From assembly GCA_018821535.1 (NCBI GenBank), contig JAHJLV010000009.1, forward strand, positions 57,528 to 121,527: DNA of 64,000 nucleotides, written 5' to 3'. Positions 61,618 to 64,000 of this stretch are shown here, in pieces. The DNA comes from Pseudomonadota bacterium. GTDB lineage: Bacteria; Desulfobacterota; Desulfobacteria; Desulfobacterales; Desulfobacteraceae. How positions within the stretch are numbered: position 1 is the first letter of the stretch; the number at the start of each line of letters is the position of its first letter. The translations under genes and the position numbers were made by a program. The notes under the pieces were generated by a model. The model was not told the origin of the DNA. It saw nothing but the letters and a program-made list of their open reading frames with translations, and searched no databases.

Positions 61618-62601
61618 ATGATTGCCGGAAACCGACCCATAAATTATCTTCGCATCTCAATAACGGACCGATGCAATTTCCGATGTCTGTACTGCATTCC
61701 CGCATCGCCCTTTAAAGTGATCGGCCACGATCAGATTGCAAGATATGAAGAAATCATCAGAATCACACAGCTGGCCTGTGAAATGGGCATTACCAAAGTA
61801 CGGATTACCGGTGGAGAACCCTTTGCCAGAAAAGGCATATTTTCTTTTCTGGCAAGCCTGTGTGACATAAAGGGACTTGAAGATATTTCCATTACCACCA
61901 ATGGTTCCCTGCTCAATACAGAAAAAATGGAACACCTGATTCAACTGGGCATCAAGCGCCTGAATTTCAGCCTGGACACGCTGACCCCTGAAATTTTCAA
62001 GACCATCACCCGGAAAAATGATTTCCAGAAAGTCTGGGATACCATCATGATCGCCCATCACCTTGGGATTGCGCCGCTTAAAATCAACACGGTCATCTTA
62101 AAAGGGATCAATGATCATGAAATAGAAAATCTTGCTGCCCTGACACTGAAATATCCGTTTCATATCCGCTTTATTGAATATATGCCCATGGGTGATCTGC
62201 CAGTTAAAGAAGATCAGCAGATATTGACCGGAGAAATCATGGGCAGAATTGAATCCGGATTTGGAAAACTTCTGGCCTGTGAATCCGTAGAACATGATGG
62301 GCCTGCAAAAAAATATAAAATCAAGGGTGCAAAAGGCATTATCGGTTTTATCACACCCATCAGCTCACATTTCTGTGCCCAGTGCAACCGACTGAGGCTG
62401 ACGGCAAGAGGAACATTGCGCCCCTGTCTGCTCAATGATTATGAAAATGACATTATCACACCATTAAGAAATAACGCCACGGATGAGGAACTTAAAAAAA
62501 TCATACAGGACTCTGTGACCAGAAAACCGTCCTGCCATCATCTTGCCGACCCTGCTTCCATGCATCTGCCCCTGTCACACATGACATCCATCGGCGGATA
62601 G
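61618..62601 (+). CDS. moaA: GTP 3',8-cyclase (molybdenum cofactor biosynthesis)
   Basis: 327 residues, radical SAM. First step of molybdopterin synthesis. The N-terminal cluster motif is TDRCNFRCLYC (CxxxCxxC) and the SAM-binding segment RITGGEPFARKG. The C-terminal 4Fe-4S cluster is CAQCNRLRLTARGTLRPCL, and the protein ends in Gly-Gly (SIGG) as needed for activity. Start ATG at 61618. It lies 24 bases behind cobA/hemD, with moaC and other molybdopterin genes not in view. It converges with the AI-2E-type gene. Confidence 0.95.
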   Translation: MIAGNRPINYLRISITDRCNFRCLYCIPASPFKVIGHDQIARYEEIIRITQLACEMGITKVRITGGEPFARKGIFSFLASLCDIKGLEDISITTNGSLLNTEKMEHLIQLGIKRLNFSLDTLTPEIFKTITRKNDFQKVWDTIMIAHHLGIAPLKINTVILKGINDHEIENLAALTLKYPFHIRFIEYMPMGDLPVKEDQQILTGEIMGRIESGFGKLLACESVEHDGPAKKYKIKGAKGIIGFITPISSHFCAQCNRLRLTARGTLRPCLLNDYENDIITPLRNNATDEELKKIIQDSVTRKPSCHHLADPASMHLPLSHMTSIGG

Positions 62602-62606
62602 TCTTT

Positions 62607-63644
62607 TTAAATCGAGCGGGACACTTCTTTATTGGTTCCCAGTAATATACTCAGCCACTTTGTTGATTCATTTTTACCCAGCGCAATTTTTACCGCCATG
62701 GTCAAGGGTACGGAAAGCAGCATCCCAACCGGTCCCAGAACCCACCCCCAAAATGCCAGAGATAAAAATACCACCAGGACGGAAAGCCCTGTGCCATCCC
62801 CCATTACTTTGGGCTCAATCACAGATCCGATCAGGATATTCACCACCAGAAAACCGATAGCTGCAATTGCTGCAGATATCGGACCCAGCTGGATCAAGGC
62901 TAAAAGGACAGCTGGCACAGCAGCAATGATCGAACCGATATTAGGAATATAATTTAGCAAAAAAGCAAAAACACCCCACATGACCGGAAAATCCACACCC
63001 TGAACTGCCAGCCATATGCTGATGATAATCCCTGTGCACAGACTGGTAAGCGTTTTAATTCCAAGATACGTGTTTACACCGGACGTTATCTGGGAATAGG
63101 TTTCAAGATTTGAATTCTGATCATTTAAAATAATCCGAAGCTTATCGGGAAATCCGGCAGCTTCGGAAAGAATGAACACCAGCGTCAGAAAAACAAAGAA
63201 GGTATTTGTCAGCACTCCGCCGACACCGTTGAGCAGATTGGCCGCAAGCCTCATAATCCGGCTCGGGTTTAAAATTTCCACCAGTTTTTCTGTCTCAACA
63301 TTTATCCCCAGACCGGATAGCAGTTTCAGGCTGTCATAAGTCAGATTTTTTAACCGGTCCTGATAAAAGGACAGATTCTGTGAAAAATCCGCCACAGATG
63401 AAGAGACCAGCGTCACCACAATAACCTGTGCACAGATTACTCCCAAAAGAAGAATCAGAATGCCCAGAAGACTTGGAACTCCTTTTTTCTGCATCCAGAA
63501 CAAGGACGGTGCACAGATGATTGCCAGAAAAGAGGCCAGCAGAAAAGGCACAACCAGAACAGAAGCCGCCTTTATGCCCGCCACGATAATCACAAAGGCT
63601 GCGAACTGAACCAGCCGACTGTTCTGCGACATCTTTGTTTTCAC
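62607..63644 (-). CDS. AI-2E family transporter (permease-like membrane protein)
   Basis: 345 residues, at least seven hydrophobic segments. Family landmarks are a proximal FLLASFLAIICAPSLFW, FTVVL-type central helices, the segment LTSLCTGIIISIWLAVQGVDFPVMWGVFAFLLNYIPNIGSIIAAVPA and the C-terminal GSVIEPKVMGDGTGLSVLVVFLSLAFWGWVLGPVGMLLSVPLT. Members have been linked to autoinducer-2 export, Na+/H+ exchange or unknown transport, so the substrate is open. It converges with moaA, five bases between the stops. Confidence 0.9.
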   Translation of the reverse strand: MKTKMSQNSRLVQFAAFVIIVAGIKAASVLVVPFLLASFLAIICAPSLFWMQKKGVPSLLGILILLLGVICAQVIVVTLVSSSVADFSQNLSFYQDRLKNLTYDSLKLLSGLGINVETEKLVEILNPSRIMRLAANLLNGVGGVLTNTFFVFLTLVFILSEAAGFPDKLRIILNDQNSNLETYSQITSGVNTYLGIKTLTSLCTGIIISIWLAVQGVDFPVMWGVFAFLLNYIPNIGSIIAAVPAVLLALIQLGPISAAIAAIGFLVVNILIGSVIEPKVMGDGTGLSVLVVFLSLAFWGWVLGPVGMLLSVPLTMAVKIALGKNESTKWLSILLGTNKEVSRSI

Positions 63645-63698
63645 TCCTGTATTGTTCTCCCCTGTCCCAACACTGATCCAGAGATCCGGGACAGTGAT

Positions 63699-63905
63699 CT
63701 ATTTTTCCAATTCAAGCATGGGCTCACCTGCAAACCCGTAAAGTTTTTCAATGAGGAAATAAACATACTGATAACATTTTTTCTCTGCAATTCCGGAACT
63801 GCGAAATTTCAGATATGCGCCGGGAACAGAAAAATCAATAGATAAAAGGTCCTGACAATTAACGTTAAGTTGAGCGGCTAAGCCATGGCCGTAAAAATGG
63901 CACAC
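63699..63905 (-). pseudogene. Possible gene remnant (68 codons), unknown family
   Basis: Open frame on the minus strand whose last 44 residues (FSVPGAYLKFRSSGIAEKKC, then YQYVYFLIEKLYGFAGEPML) look like real protein, while the first part lies within the folded sequence at 63857-63938 and looks unlike coding DNA. There is no good ribosome site. It may be the 3' end of a truncated gene. Confidence 0.25.
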
Positions 63906-63938
63906 TATTCATTTGGCCGCTCCAACGTGTGGTTACAT
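63857..63938. repeat. attC-like imperfect inverted repeat
   Basis: AATTAAC (63857-63863) and GTTACAT (63932-63938) sit where integron R'' and R' core sites would, with six-base spacers to longer inner arms TTGAGCGGC (63870-63878) and GCCGCTCCAA (63916-63925). The arms pair with one unpaired base on one side, as in attC. A nested GCCAT/ATGGC stem lies between them. Each core site departs from the RYYYAAC/GTTRRRY consensus by one base. No integrase is in the window. The remaining DNA to 64000 holds only a CCGGG/CCCGG hairpin near 63942-63957. Confidence 0.25.
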
Positions 63939-64000
63939 TAACCGGGTCGAAGCCCGGAGTTTTGGTCCCTTGGTGTAAAGTAACAGACAGCAGCTTTTTA

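Noticed and set aside
63942..63957. tRNA T-arm-like hairpin (CCGGG-TCGAAG-CCCGG)
   Set aside because: The loop has six bases instead of seven and no acceptor, D or anticodon arm can be drawn around it.
1..64000. Selenoprotein genes with in-frame TGA, suggested by the presence of selA
   Set aside because: All recognised genes reach full family length without an internal TGA; no broken pair of frames separated by TGA matched a known selenoprotein.
1..64000. CRISPR arrays or complete insertion sequences
   Set aside because: No evenly spaced repeats and no transposase-like protein were found in any frame.

Overview
The window reads as chromosomal DNA of a Gram-negative, anaerobic deltaproteobacterium, most likely a sulfate reducer of the Desulfobacteraceae type. 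This is inferred from three things: selA and corrinoid methyl-transfer genes lie together with many soluble PAS histidine kinases; DUF4402 surface proteins are present; and hemC sits next to a fused cobA-hemD. No dissimilatory sulfate-reduction gene is in view, so the assignment rests on gene content only. About 95% of the DNA is coding. There is no rRNA, tRNA, CRISPR array or complete insertion sequence.

Layout. 1-3.8 kb: uvrB-uvrC repair genes (minus strand). 3.9-5.4 kb: a MarR regulator with a perfect palindrome inside its promoter, and a second copy of that site before a PAS/Cys protein and a DUF1499 lipoprotein. 5.4-11.6 kb: three histidine kinases and a MEDS-domain sensor. 11.7-13.4 kb: glnS. 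13.6-19.7 kb: an unusual surface-assembly locus with two DUF4402 subunits, a PapD-like chaperone and a 1378-residue usher carrying two Cna-B/CarbopepD-like modules and three C-terminal SPOR repeats. 20-28.6 kb: a ribose-type (CUT2) ABC transporter joined to a corrinoid methyl-transfer set (two UroD-family methyltransferases, one corrinoid protein, one RACo-type activator). This is probably a pathway that imports and demethylates an unidentified methylated compound. 28.6-37.4 kb: housekeeping genes (cysS, ispF, tag, nnrD, tsaE, lysC) with a MazEF-like toxin-antitoxin pair and a GAF/PAS kinase. 37.5-44.1 kb: pyrF behind a complete RND efflux operon. 44.2-51.4 kb: pseudopilin, HD-GYP, triple-receiver GGDEF, Fic and EF-hand-like genes. 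51.6-57.2 kb: a tightly packed run of a CheD-HDOD fusion, selA, a TPR protein, a GmhA-like isomerase and a deoxyhypusine-synthase-like protein. 57.3-58.8 kb: an AbiE type IV toxin-antitoxin pair. 58.9-62.6 kb: fmdB-hemC-cobA/hemD-moaA behind a good sigma-70 promoter. 62.6-64 kb: an AI-2E-family membrane protein, then a gene-poor end with an attC-like folded sequence.

The two regions most likely to hold undescribed biology are the CUT2 transporter/corrinoid methyltransferase island (20.2-28.6 kb) and the DUF4402/SPOR-usher locus (13.6-19.7 kb). Signalling is dominated by cytosolic sensors and c-di-GMP enzymes. Tetrapyrrole genes at the right end could supply uroporphyrinogen III and precorrin-2 for the corrinoid that the methyltransferase island needs, although the two loci are about 30 kb apart.
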